A DNA stretch of 64,000 bases, from positions 22,298,501-22,362,500 of the forward strand of contig JARKIP010000065.1 of NCBI GenBank assembly GCA_029990175.1, written 5' to 3'. The notes under the pieces were generated by a model. The model searched no databases and was not told where the DNA came from. It saw only the letters and a program-made list of their open reading frames with translations. Both the position numbers and the translations under genes were made by a program. Source of the DNA: Petunia secreta (taxonomy: Eukaryota > Streptophyta > Magnoliopsida > Solanales > Solanaceae). Shown in pieces: positions 30,853 through 40,192 of the stretch. The stretch's first letter is position 1, and every line of letters begins with the position of its first letter.

Positions 30853-32799
30853 ATGTCTCTTGCTTCTGATAATACTTCAACTGCACCTATTGATGACCAA
30901 CCACAAAATCTTAATCCTCCCCCACCCATGGAAACCACTGACCTAAACCCTGAAGTTCCTGAACCAACTCCAGAAATACCTGAATCTGAAATTCAGGGGG
31001 AACGACCAGTTCCCACGGCTGAATCAATTGCTGAGCAGGCTGAGGATTTGTCACGTGCTATGGTGTTGTATCAGTATGAGGTAAACTTCACCTATCCTTT
31101 GAATGTGGTTATAGACGAGGAAGAAAAGGGAGAGGGGTCTGGGGCTGCTCTTGAGGGGGAACCTATTAGGAGTTTGGACGCACCCATGCATGGGTCATCG
31201 GGGTCTCCAGAGGCTACTCCTAGAGTACCCATGGAGGATGTGATCGATGTTGATGAGGCTATCAGTGATAGTGATAGGCCCTTGGTAGACTTGATCAAAA
31301 TTAGGAGTATGCAAAGAAAGTTGGATAGAAAGGGACCTATTGATGCTCATGTAACTACTGAAATTGCTGCTAAGTTGAAGAAAATAGGTGATAGTTATAA
31401 GCCCGGAAATAAGAAGAAAGTTGAGAGTTCCTCTAAGGCAAAAGGACCTGTTCCTTCTGCCTCAACCCCTGCTTCTGAGGGTAGGAGGACAAGAAGTGCT
31501 GCCAAAGTTGCTGATGAACAACTAGCTGCTGCCTTGGAAAGGAGCAGAAAAGGGAAAGGAAAACAGGTGGTTGAGGAGGAAGAAGTGGATGATATTGATC
31601 TTGCTGATTTTTCTGAAGATGATGAGATGGTAGATGCTGAGGAAGTGGTGCCTCAGACCAAGAAAAGAAAAGTTCCTGAGAGAAGGGTAACAAGAAGCTT
31701 AGTTAAAGCTGCTGAGAAAGTTGCTAAGAGGACTAGGTCCTCCAAAAGAGTGGTTGTTTCTGAAAGTTCTGCTAGTGACAGTGATGAGTTTGTTGCTGAA
31801 GATGAGAGTGATAGTGATGCTGAAGGTGGTGAGTCTGTGCACTGCGTTCATGAAGACATGTTGACCAAGAAGGTTTTGAAAGGTCGGGTTATGTCTGATG
31901 TGCAAGAAGAAGGAATGTTGTGGCTGCTGCAAAAACTGCATGCTCAGGGTTGGAGGGACATGGTCCTTAAGATCTCTGGGAGGTGTGCAAAGGGGATGGT
32001 GCAAGAGTTCTACAAGAACTGCTCCATCAGAGAGGATAGACTTACTACCTCTGTCAATGACAATGTAATCATGTTTGACACAAGGGAACTTGGTGAGCTG
32101 CTGGGAATTCCTGCTACTGGGTATGCTAGCTATGTCAAGAAGGTCTGGCCTGACTTGACAGACTTGCCTACTGATATGGAGATCACTAGGAAGTTTGCTG
32201 AGAATGATGGTGAAGAGAAACCCAGGGCTGTGCAGAAGAGTGAGATGCACCCACAACACCATGTATTGTTCGAGTTTGTGAACAAGATTGTGATGCCAAG
32301 GCAGGAGAAAAGAGGAGTTGCCAGTTTCATGGACCTGTTCCTTATGGAACTGTTGGAGACTGAAAAGCAGATCAATTGGCCCAGCTTTATGATCCACCTG
32401 ATAAAAAGGGTGATTGCTGGGAAGAGAAAGCACTCCCTGCCGTTTGGTTTCATCCTGACTGATATATTTGCAAAGTTGAAGATTCCCTTGGAAGGGGTTG
32501 TGAAGGCTACAAAGAAGGAAAAGTTTGGTTGTGCCACTTTGATAAGCTGTGACTTGCCAGTTCAGGCTGATCCTCCACAGGCTGGTGTTGGGAGGCAGCC
32601 ACTGAACAACAAAGTGAGGGCACTTAGGCAACAGGTTGCTATGCAGGCTGCTGAGATAGCAAGGTTGGAAGAGGAGAAGAATTTCTGGAAGGCAGAGGCC
32701 TCAAGGGCAAAGGAGACCATTGAGGGAATGCTCAAGCAGATGCTTGAGTTGCTTAACAAGTTCCAGGGACCTGGTCCTTCCACATCCTGGCCACCTTAG
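30853..32799 (+). CDS. CopJ 3' ORF ('env-like' position), unrecognised function
   Basis: ATG at 30853, 648 residues, intact. Layout: Pro/Glu-rich N-terminus; a long acidic and Lys/Arg-rich stretch with candidate nuclear signals (PQTKKRKVPERR, AKRTRSSKR) and Ser/Asp runs; an ordered C-terminal half (EFYKNCSIREDR, MFDTRELGELLGIP, MDLFLMELLETEKQINWP) reminiscent of the 'putative plant transposon protein' fold found next to many plant elements; and a terminal Leu/Glu coiled coil (QQVAMQAAEIARLEEEKNFW). I see no signal peptide, no transmembrane segment and no fusion peptide, so an envelope role is not supported despite the Sirevirus position. A nuclear, nucleic-acid-associated protein is more in line with the composition. 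Confidence 0.8.
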   Translation: MSLASDNTSTAPIDDQPQNLNPPPPMETTDLNPEVPEPTPEIPESEIQGERPVPTAESIAEQAEDLSRAMVLYQYEVNFTYPLNVVIDEEEKGEGSGAALEGEPIRSLDAPMHGSSGSPEATPRVPMEDVIDVDEAISDSDRPLVDLIKIRSMQRKLDRKGPIDAHVTTEIAAKLKKIGDSYKPGNKKKVESSSKAKGPVPSASTPASEGRRTRSAAKVADEQLAAALERSRKGKGKQVVEEEEVDDIDLADFSEDDEMVDAEEVVPQTKKRKVPERRVTRSLVKAAEKVAKRTRSSKRVVVSESSASDSDEFVAEDESDSDAEGGESVHCVHEDMLTKKVLKGRVMSDVQEEGMLWLLQKLHAQGWRDMVLKISGRCAKGMVQEFYKNCSIREDRLTTSVNDNVIMFDTRELGELLGIPATGYASYVKKVWPDLTDLPTDMEITRKFAENDGEEKPRAVQKSEMHPQHHVLFEFVNKIVMPRQEKRGVASFMDLFLMELLETEKQINWPSFMIHLIKRVIAGKRKHSLPFGFILTDIFAKLKIPLEGVVKATKKEKFGCATLISCDLPVQADPPQAGVGRQPLNNKVRALRQQVAMQAAEIARLEEEKNFWKAEASRAKETIEGMLKQMLELLNKFQGPGPSTSWPP

Positions 32800-33248
32800 C
32801 CTTAGCCTTTAGCCATCTTATGTCTAGTGGGATCTAGCCTAGCTTAGTGCCTTAGCCTTTTTCTTCTTTAATTTTTGGATAATTCTGTAGTATGTGCGTG
32901 TATCCCCTGGTTTCAATGATTGATTTAATGAATTGTCTTGGATGGCTAATATCATTGTTTTGCAGTTGCTTTAATTTAAGTTATGTTTGCATTCTGAGTT
33001 GCCTCAATGGCCATGTGCTGGTTAATTCTAACACTTGAGTTATATTTTGTATGCAACCTTTTCAATGATGCCAAAAGGGGGAAGAGTAAGTCTGATTTTG
33101 CATGGTTTTATCCCTAATGAAAATCTGTTCCTTAATGATGAATTAATTCTCCACTGATTGAGTGTCGTTTTGACCTGAAATTGTACTTCAGGACATTAAG
33201 CTGATGAAGCTATGAGTATGAATTTGTCATCATCAAAAAGGGGGAAAT
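32800..33248 (+). other. CopJ 3' untranslated region and polypurine tracts
   Basis: No gene. The true polypurine tract AAAAAGGGGGAAAT abuts the 3' LTR (33235-33248). A second tract-like AAAAGGGGGAAGAG lies about 160 bases upstream (33073-33086), a duplication reported for Sireviruses as I recall. Confidence 0.78.
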
Positions 33249-34059
33249 TGTTAGCTTGGATAAGCTTGGAGTTTTGACTGATGACTGAGGAACGGATTCA
33301 AAGGACCTGTTCCTTTGAATCACTGTAGCAGAATAGATAATTCATGCAAAATCGTTTAATTGAGATATTATTATTTATCCTAGAACTGACGTATATCTTG
33401 ATAATTATGCAGGTCTAAATGGATATGAAAAGATTGCATAAACTAAAGGATAATGATATGAGATCCGGATTCTCAAGAGAAGAATCCAATTAGGACTCAA
33501 AGTTAAGGGAGCTTTGGAGTTCTAATTCATCAAGACTTCTTGGCTGCTGAAAGCTATAAATCATGGAGACTATCAGCCATAGAAGAGTACACAAATACAG
33601 AGAGCATCGAGCAAAAGCTGAGAAGAATTATTAGCTTATTTGTGTAATCAGTTAGCTACAGTAGAACTAAGTGAGAACCTGTTCCTTAGATTGAATCTTG
33701 TAAAAGTTCGAGTCTTAGTTCAATTGTAGTAAGCAAAAATCGAGTTGTAAACTTTCTGGTTCATGTCGTGGACTTGACACAACTTCACTGATCGTGAGAA
33801 AGATCACTAAAGGATTAGAGTTAGTCCTAGGTTAGTAAGAGTGAGTCTCGTAACCAAGTGGGTCTTTTTACATAGTGAAGTTGAAATCCTACTTGAGAAG
33901 TAGGTCGTGGTTTTTTGATCCCGTGTCTAGGGGTTTTTCCACGCTAATATCTGGTGTTCAATTACTTACAGTTTTAATTCCGCACATCGTAGAGTAAAGG
34001 AACACATTTTAAGGAACTGGTCCTTAAACAGTAAAGTGGTGTAATCGTGGGAAATAACA
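33249..34059 (+). repeat. CopJ 3' LTR (811 bp)
   Basis: TGTTAGC...AATAACA. It contains three GGAACNNGTTCC-like sites (33301-33315, 33675-33688, 34011-34025) and the CCTACTT-N3-AAGTAGG hairpin (33888-33904). Confidence 0.94.
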
Positions 34060-34064
34060 GTTGT

Positions 34065-34428
34065 GAACCTTAATAGTAAGGGTATTTCAGTCATTGTGCA
34101 AGCTTGGGAAACACTATAAATAGCCATGCTTAGCCTATTTTGAACTTAGTTGATGATTGATGAATATTGAACATGAGCATAGCTCTTGGTATTGAATGAA
34201 ACCTTGTTTATGGGACTTGTTGTTCTTCTAGCGGATCTAGATGACTACCTTTCCCCTCCGACCATTCTACTTGCGTGCTCACATTAGCTCGAGGGTAGTT
34301 GCTTAGCGTAGGTGTTCTTGTCCTTCTCTCGGGGTGTAACGGAACAAGTTCTCCGTTGCTACTTGAGATTAGAGATCGAGTTACGTCTCGTTCTTATCCT
34401 TTTTACTTTCCGCGTTTGATTCTTATCA
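34065..34428 (+). repeat. GypC 3' LTR, second part
   Basis: Continues 16833 after the CopJ insertion. TATA box at 34115-34122; ends CTTATCA at 34428, followed by the target duplication TTCTC. Confidence 0.92.
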
Positions 34429-34433
34429 TTCTC

Positions 34434-34775
34434 TAAGTAACTTTCCTACTTAAGTGGTACTAGTCCATTGAGCTTTTAGGCAACTCGAGCCTAGTTTGGA
34501 GAGTAGTACTCCAAGAAGATTCGTAGATCCTTTGACTCAAGTCCTCACTTTAAAAAGCTTATCGTCCATTGAGTCACATAAGCTCCACTCACCCCGGAGG
34601 ATACTTGACTTGTGGATTGAGTGATTGAGTTGAGGATTGTTGTTCAACTACGTGAAACTTCTAGATTCAAGTGCGAGTGAAATATCCATCACCACTAAAC
34701 GAGTGAACCGAGTGATACACAAGTGAGGGTGTGTCTGAGGCGATTTCACTAACGTTTGTGCATTTTGTAGGTACA
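34434..34775 (+). other. GypB leader, second part
   Basis: Continuation of the leader from 4205 up to the gag ATG. It is similar to the last part of the GypC leader (5850-6202). No other feature seen. Confidence 0.8.
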
Positions 34776-36757
34776 ATGGCTAACGAAGGAGATGATCCTT
34801 TGAAGAGTGCCTTGGCTACTATCTTGGCCAAATTAGATAGTATGAACTTAAGGATTGAAAGTCTTGAAAAAGGGACCCCGAGCGTCCAAGTTGAAAAGGG
34901 GACCCCGAGTATCCACCTTGAAGCCGATGAAGGCACAAATGGTTCAACCTTTACCCCAGAACAAGTTGCCGAGTTACTTGAGCAACAATGGGTAAGGGAT
35001 GAGCGAGATAGAAATGAACAAGTGTTGGGCAATCCCCAACAAGTGGGCATTCCCCACATTTTGGGCAATCCCAAAAGAAATACTCCACTTCTAAGACCCA
35101 TTCGAAATATTCTACCTCTTGAGCATGTAGAGGATGCTCAAGAAGAGGAGGAGGATGAGTATGGTGATGGTGATTATGGGGCTCCCTATCCATTTAGGAG
35201 AGCCATGGATGGAGGTCGGGATGTGAATAGGGGTAGAGACCGAGATCGAGGTCAACCCATGGGGAATGTTGGGAGGAATAGAAGGAGGGATTATGATGGT
35301 TATAGGGATAACTTTGGAGGCCAACCGGATGCTTACCGAGGGGGTCGTGATAACAATAATCTCACTAGTGTGAAGCTTACTATTCCTACGTTCAAAGGAA
35401 GTAGTGACCCGGTTGAGTACATTGAGTGGAAACTAACCATGGATTGAGTGTTTGACACCAATGACATGACCGAGGAGAAGAAAGCCAAGTATGCTATATA
35501 TTCCTTTGAATCCTTTGCTTCTACTTGGTGGGAATCGGTCAAGAGGAATCAAAGAAGAAATACTGTGGCCATCAACCTTACTTGGTGTGAATTGATTCGT
35601 GTGATGGATGAGAAGTATTTGACTCAACAATATTGTCAAGACCAACTCAAATGTCTTTATGAGTTGAAACAAGGTTATAAGACGGTTGGGGAGTATTTCA
35701 ATGAGTTTGAGCAAATTCGGATGACCTTAGACATGGATGCGGAGGAAGATGAACCGGCCGTGATTCGGTTTAGGAGTGGGTTGAATCGAGAGATAGCTTC
35801 TCAATTGAAGTTTCACAAGTATGACAATCATTATGATCTATATGATGACGCGGTTAAAGTCGAGAAATGGCTCAAGAAAGAGAAATCCACTCGCTAGAAG
35901 AGTAGCACTCATACTCCCATGAGTAAACCAAAGGAGTTGAATCCTCCAAATGCAAAATTTCCAAGTGCAAGTGCTAGTAAAGATGTGAAGAAGCCGTATG
36001 AGAAGTCTACACCGCATGTGGGAGGTAATTCTAAAACTCACTTGAACAATCCTACTTCTCCTTCTACTCAATGCTATAAGTGTAAGGGGTATGGTTATTT
36101 TGCTAGAGATTGTCCTACTCGAAAGACCATGGTTGTGGTAGGTAAATTGGTGTATGAACAAGATAGTGAACCCGAGGATGAGAGAGTAGAGGGAGATGAA
36201 GATGTTGGTGTGGAGGAGGATGCAATTGAGGATGATGACCCTCATGCCTTTCTTGTTGTGAGGAGGAGTTTAGGTGCCATGTTTATGGAGGATAGTGAGA
36301 ACTTGCAAAGAGAAAACCTCTTCCATGCTAGATGCCGAGTCATGGGTGTTGTTTATTCCATGATTATTGACTTGGGAAGTTGTGCCAACGTTGTTAGCCA
36401 AACACTAGTTTCTCAATTGAAGTTACCCACATTGAAACACCCCAATGCTTATCGTTTGCAATGGCTTAGTGAGTGTGGTGAATTGAAGGAGGTGAAACAA
36501 GTAATGATTAAGTTCAAGATAGGAAACTATGTGGATGAACACATGTTTGATGTGGTACCTATGCAAGCTTGCCATCTTTTGTTTGGTAGGCCTTGGCAAT
36601 TTGATCGACATGTGATGCATGATGGCCGTGTCAACACTTACACGGTCAAGCATGAAGGGAAAAAGTTGGTACTCAAACCCTTGTCGCCCAAGCAAGTAAG
36701 TGATGACTATAGGCGAATGAGGGAATTGAGAGAAACGGCAAAGGTTAAGTCGGTTGT
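34776..36757 (+). pseudogene. GypB gag and protease (broken)
   Basis: ATG at 34776. It encodes the Gag coiled coil (ILAKLDSMNLRIESLE), an acidic part, an Arg/Gly patch (GRDRDRGQPMGN), the capsid-like region and a zinc knuckle. Damage: TGA at 35445, TAG at 35895, knuckle His changed to Tyr (CYKCKGYGYFARDC), protease DSG changed to DLG (TTG at 36372-36374). SoloK then interrupts the frame; GTTGT at 36753-36757 is its left target duplication and the protein resumes at 37507. Confidence 0.88.
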
Positions 36758-37506
36758 TGATGCAACCCAAATTGCATCGACACCATTCACTCGAAGTCAA
36801 GCCAAGGATATACAAGACGCTCACTTACACTTGGTGTGGAAAGGCATGGATGATGTGAGCTCGGGGGATGACTTGAAGACAATGCATTTGAGCTCAATCA
36901 AAGAGGAAAAAGGGCTGGAAACAGGGCTGGAAGCAGGGGAGCAAAACAGGGCAAAACAGGGGAGCACCTTCTGAGCTCACTGCCTGACGAAGGAGATTTG
37001 TCCTTCGCGATCGCGTGCACACCTGCGCGATCGCGAAGAAGCTTTGTTTGGGCTTCGCTGTCGCGTCACACTTCGCGCGATCGCGCGCCTCAGAAGCCAA
37101 GTACTCCTCGCGATCGCATTACCTCTTGAGCGATCGCGCAGAGAACTTGGGGGACAGCGGACCAGAATCTGATGGAACATTGTAAAGGGGTGCTATAAAT
37201 ACACTCCTCCTTCATTTATTGTCTTTTACCTTACTTTGAACACAAAACATTAAATGAGCAATGCTCTTGAACCTTGTAACTCTTTTGGCTTGAAACAATT
37301 GAATGAATCCAAGTTGCTCTTCAATCCTATTTGATCATTCTATTTGCTCGAGCCTCATGTCTCTTGAGGATAGTTGCATAGTGTAGGTGATCCTTGCCAT
37401 CGTTTGGGGTGTAACGAAATATTGTTCTTCGTTGCTACTCGAACAATTGTGTGAGTCTTCGTCTCGTTTTTATCTCTTTATGGATTTTGTAGTTTCGATT
37501 GCATCA
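36758..37506 (+). repeat. SoloK: solo LTR (749 bp) in GypB
   Basis: Begins TGATGCAACCC, ends GATTGCATCA, and is flanked by GTTGT on both sides (36753-36757, 37507-37511). No interior is left, so it is a solo LTR from LTR-LTR recombination. Its first part still codes the gypsy polyprotein tail (FTRSQAKDIQDAHLHLVW). The U3 then carries several palindromes GCGATCGC (about 37005-37140) in place of the GGCG boxes of its relatives, and a TATA box (37194-37201). Confidence 0.92.
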
Positions 37507-39353
37507 GTTGTTGAGACTAGTCCTTTGGCCGAGAGCTTGGTGGTGACTCCACCATCTTCTACCGGTAGCATTTGTGCCATGATGCATCTGGGTTAGCTTT
37601 TGAAGGGGAATGATAGCAACAAACTACTCATTTGCCTAGTGCACAAAGATATGATTCTTACTTCCGAATTTGATTATTCTTCTAACCCTTTGCCTAGTGC
37701 TCTTGGAAGTATTTGAAGGTTTTTGGGGACATGTTCTCGAATGAGATACCAAATGGTTTACCTCCCTTGAGGGGTATTGAACATCAAATTACCTTTGTCC
37801 TGGGAGCCCAAATCCCAAACAAGCTAGCCTATAGAAGCAATCCTGAAGATATAAAGGAGTTGCAAAGGCAAGTGGATGAATTGCTTACTAAGGGCTTGGT
37901 TCGTGAGAGTTAGAGTCTGTGTGCCGTGCCCATCATACTTGTCCCAAAGAAAGATGGCACATGGAGGATGTGTGTGGATTTCCGAGCGGTCAAAAAGATC
38001 ACGGTAAAGTATCGACATCCCATACCTCGTTTAGATGATATACTCGATGAGTTAAGTGATTCTAGCATCTTTTCAAATATAGACCTTAGGTCCGGTTACC
38101 ATCAAATCCGGATGAAACCTGGAGATGAATGAAAAATTGCATTCAAGACCAAGTTTGGTCTATTTGAATGGTTGGTGATGCCCTTTGGCCTCTCCAACGC
38201 ACTTAGCACCTTCATGAGGCTAATGAATCATGTGTTGAAGCCATTCATCAACAAATTCGTGGTCGTCTACTTTGATGAAATTTTGAAATATAGCAAGTCA
38301 TTAGACGACCATGTGGATCATTTAAGGCAAGTGCTTGAAGTATTGAGAGCCGAAAAGCTCTTTGCTAATTATAAAAAATGTGCCTTTGGTGTTGAAAGGG
38401 TAGTCTTTCTTGGGTTTGTTGTGAGTGCCCAAGGAGTGGAAGTGGATGAGTCCAAGGTAAAAGGCATTAGAGATTGGCCTACTTCCACTACCGTGACTCA
38501 AGTTAGGAGCTTTCATGGTCTTGCTAGTTTCTATAGAAGATTTGTGAAAGACTTTAGCTCTATTGTCGCTCCACTCACCGAATTGGTGAAGAAGGACAAA
38601 CCTTTTGTGTGGGGATAGCCTCAAGAGAAGGCCTTCCAAGAATTGAAAAGTAGGTTGAGTACCGCCCCTCTATTGCAATTGCCCGACTTCAGAAAGGCAT
38701 TTGAGGTTGAATGTGATGCCACGGGGGGTGGGAATTGGTGGTATTTTAATGCAAGATGGAAAACCCATAGCCTACTTTAGTGAAAAATTGAAGGGTGCCT
38801 CCTTTAACTACTCTACGTATGACAAGGAGTTGCATGCCCTAGTGAGAGCTCTTGCTCATTGGCGACATTATCTTTGGCCTAGGGAATTTGTGATTAAGAG
38901 TGATCATGAGTCTCTCAAACATCTTAGGGGCCAAAAGAAGTTGAACAAGAGGCATGCCAAATGGGTAGAGTTCATTGAGTCTTTTCCCTATGTCATCCAA
39001 TACAAAAAGAGGAAAGACAATGTTATGGCGGATGCACTCACTAGGAAGTTTGCTCTTGCCACCACTCTTGCCTCCAAGCTCATGGGTTTTGAGAGTATAA
39101 ATTTGATGTATGCTCATGACCCAAAGCTAAAGAGCATCCATGAAGCTCTAGCGAAAGGAGAAAGAGTTGAGAAGTACCAATGGGTAAATGGCTATATCTT
39201 TAAAAACGGTAGAGTTTGCATACCCGAGTCCTCATGGAAAGAATTGCTTGTTCAAGCAGCACATTGTAGAGGACTCATAGATCACTTTGGTAGGGATAAA
39301 CCCTTGGCCATTCTTATGGAGCAATTCTATTGGCCTAAAATGGGGATGCAAGT
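37507..39353 (+). pseudogene. GypB RT, RNase H and integrase N-terminus (broken)
   Basis: Continues the polyprotein after SoloK. Stops at 37594, 37911, 38130 (Trp in relatives) and 38616, frameshifts near 37700 and 38720. The RT catalytic box reads YFDE (GAA at 38277-38279) instead of YFDD, which would abolish polymerase activity even without the stops. The RNase H region and start of the integrase zinc finger are readable up to the GypE insertion at 39354. Confidence 0.9.
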
Positions 39354-40192
39354 TGATAAGAATCAAAAACGAAACGCGGAAATAAAGATAAAGAACGAGA
39401 CACTACTCGAACTCCCTACGAAGTAACTATGGAGACTCGTTCCATAATACCCTCGTATCGGTGTCAAGGAGGACCTACACTATGCAACTACCCTCGAGTC
39501 ACACTTGGGACTCGCAAATAGAATGATCGGGTTTTCGGTTCAAGACTCAACTAGGTTCCACTAGTGAATTCAAGCAACCAAGACAAAGGGTTCTCCAAAC
39601 AAGAGATAGTTTCTTTTCATCATTCATAAAATTCAAGGTAGACTAAGGTTTGAATAGGTTTGTGAAGTATTTATAGACTTCACTTACATGTAATGAAAGC
39701 TCAAAAATACCCCCAAAGTGGGTTAAAACAATAAAGGCCTCATAGGGCTATAGTTGTCCAACGCATAGCAAATAACTAGGAATTCCAGCACCTCTCAGTC
39801 TAGTAGGCGCCCCACTAGGCGCCCAGCCTAGTGGAGTAGGCGGTCAGCCTACTTGAAGTGGGCGGTCAGCTCCTTAGGAGTAGCCGGTCCGCCCGTTTTA
39901 CAGAGGCGGTCCGCCTAGTGGAAGTCCAGAGAGTGATAAAAAACTAGGCGGCCGGCCTAGTTGAGTAGGCGGTCCGCCTGGTGCTGTAGCCTCTTGAGTT
40001 GCTTCCAAAAGTGCTCCGGATGCCTCGTCAAGTGTACTAGAAGGTCCTCCATCCATGGCACACCAAAGTATAGTCTTCAAGCTGCTCCCGGGGCCTTCTT
40101 CCATACCCTTCCATATCAAGTGAAGATGGGTATCTTGGATCAACTTGGCTTGACTCCGAGTGAAGGGTCTTGAGGGGGTTTGGGTCTTATCA
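39354..40192 (-). repeat. GypE 3' LTR (839 bp)
   Basis: Minus-strand start TGATAAGACCC after the polypurine tract (40193-40206, AAAAAGGGGAGGA). A cluster of GGCG-N3-CGCC palindromes lies at about 39805-39985. A TATA box is present on the minus strand near 39668-39676. Confidence 0.93.

Larger units (their letters stand above)
16834..34059 (+). mobile_element. CopJ: Sirevirus-like Ty1/copia element with an extra 3' ORF
   Basis: Flanked by GTTGT at 16829-16833 and 34060-34064, where GypC's 3' LTR resumes. Order: 5' LTR (16834-17494 plus 24974-25124, split by GypG), PBS 25127-25138, gag, pol (protease, integrase, RT, RNase H), a separate downstream ORF of 649 codons, polypurine tract, 3' LTR. 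A copia element with a long Gag extension and an additional ORF after pol is the Sirevirus/Maximus layout. About 16 differences between the LTRs by eye make it older than the GypG that sits inside it. Confidence 0.93.
4206..34428 (+). mobile_element. GypC: CRM-like gypsy element inserted in the GypB leader
   Basis: Bounded by TTCTC at 4201-4205 and 34429-34433. Order: 5' LTR (4206-5000), PBS, leader, gag-pol, 3' LTR (16421-16833 plus 34065-34428). Its gag was split by NonF and its 3' LTR by CopJ. The protein frame is continuous across the NonF insertion once one GGTAT copy is ignored. The coding region is a pseudogene with several premature stops, two clear frameshifts and a small deletion. 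Confidence 0.92.

Noticed and set aside
31699..32631. 310-codon minus-strand frame opposite the CopJ 3' ORF
   Set aside because: A shadow of the plus-strand ORF, without recognisable motifs.
30853..32799. Calling the CopJ 3' ORF an envelope protein
   Set aside because: No signal peptide, transmembrane helix or furin-like site; composition is nuclear-type. Only its position is env-like.
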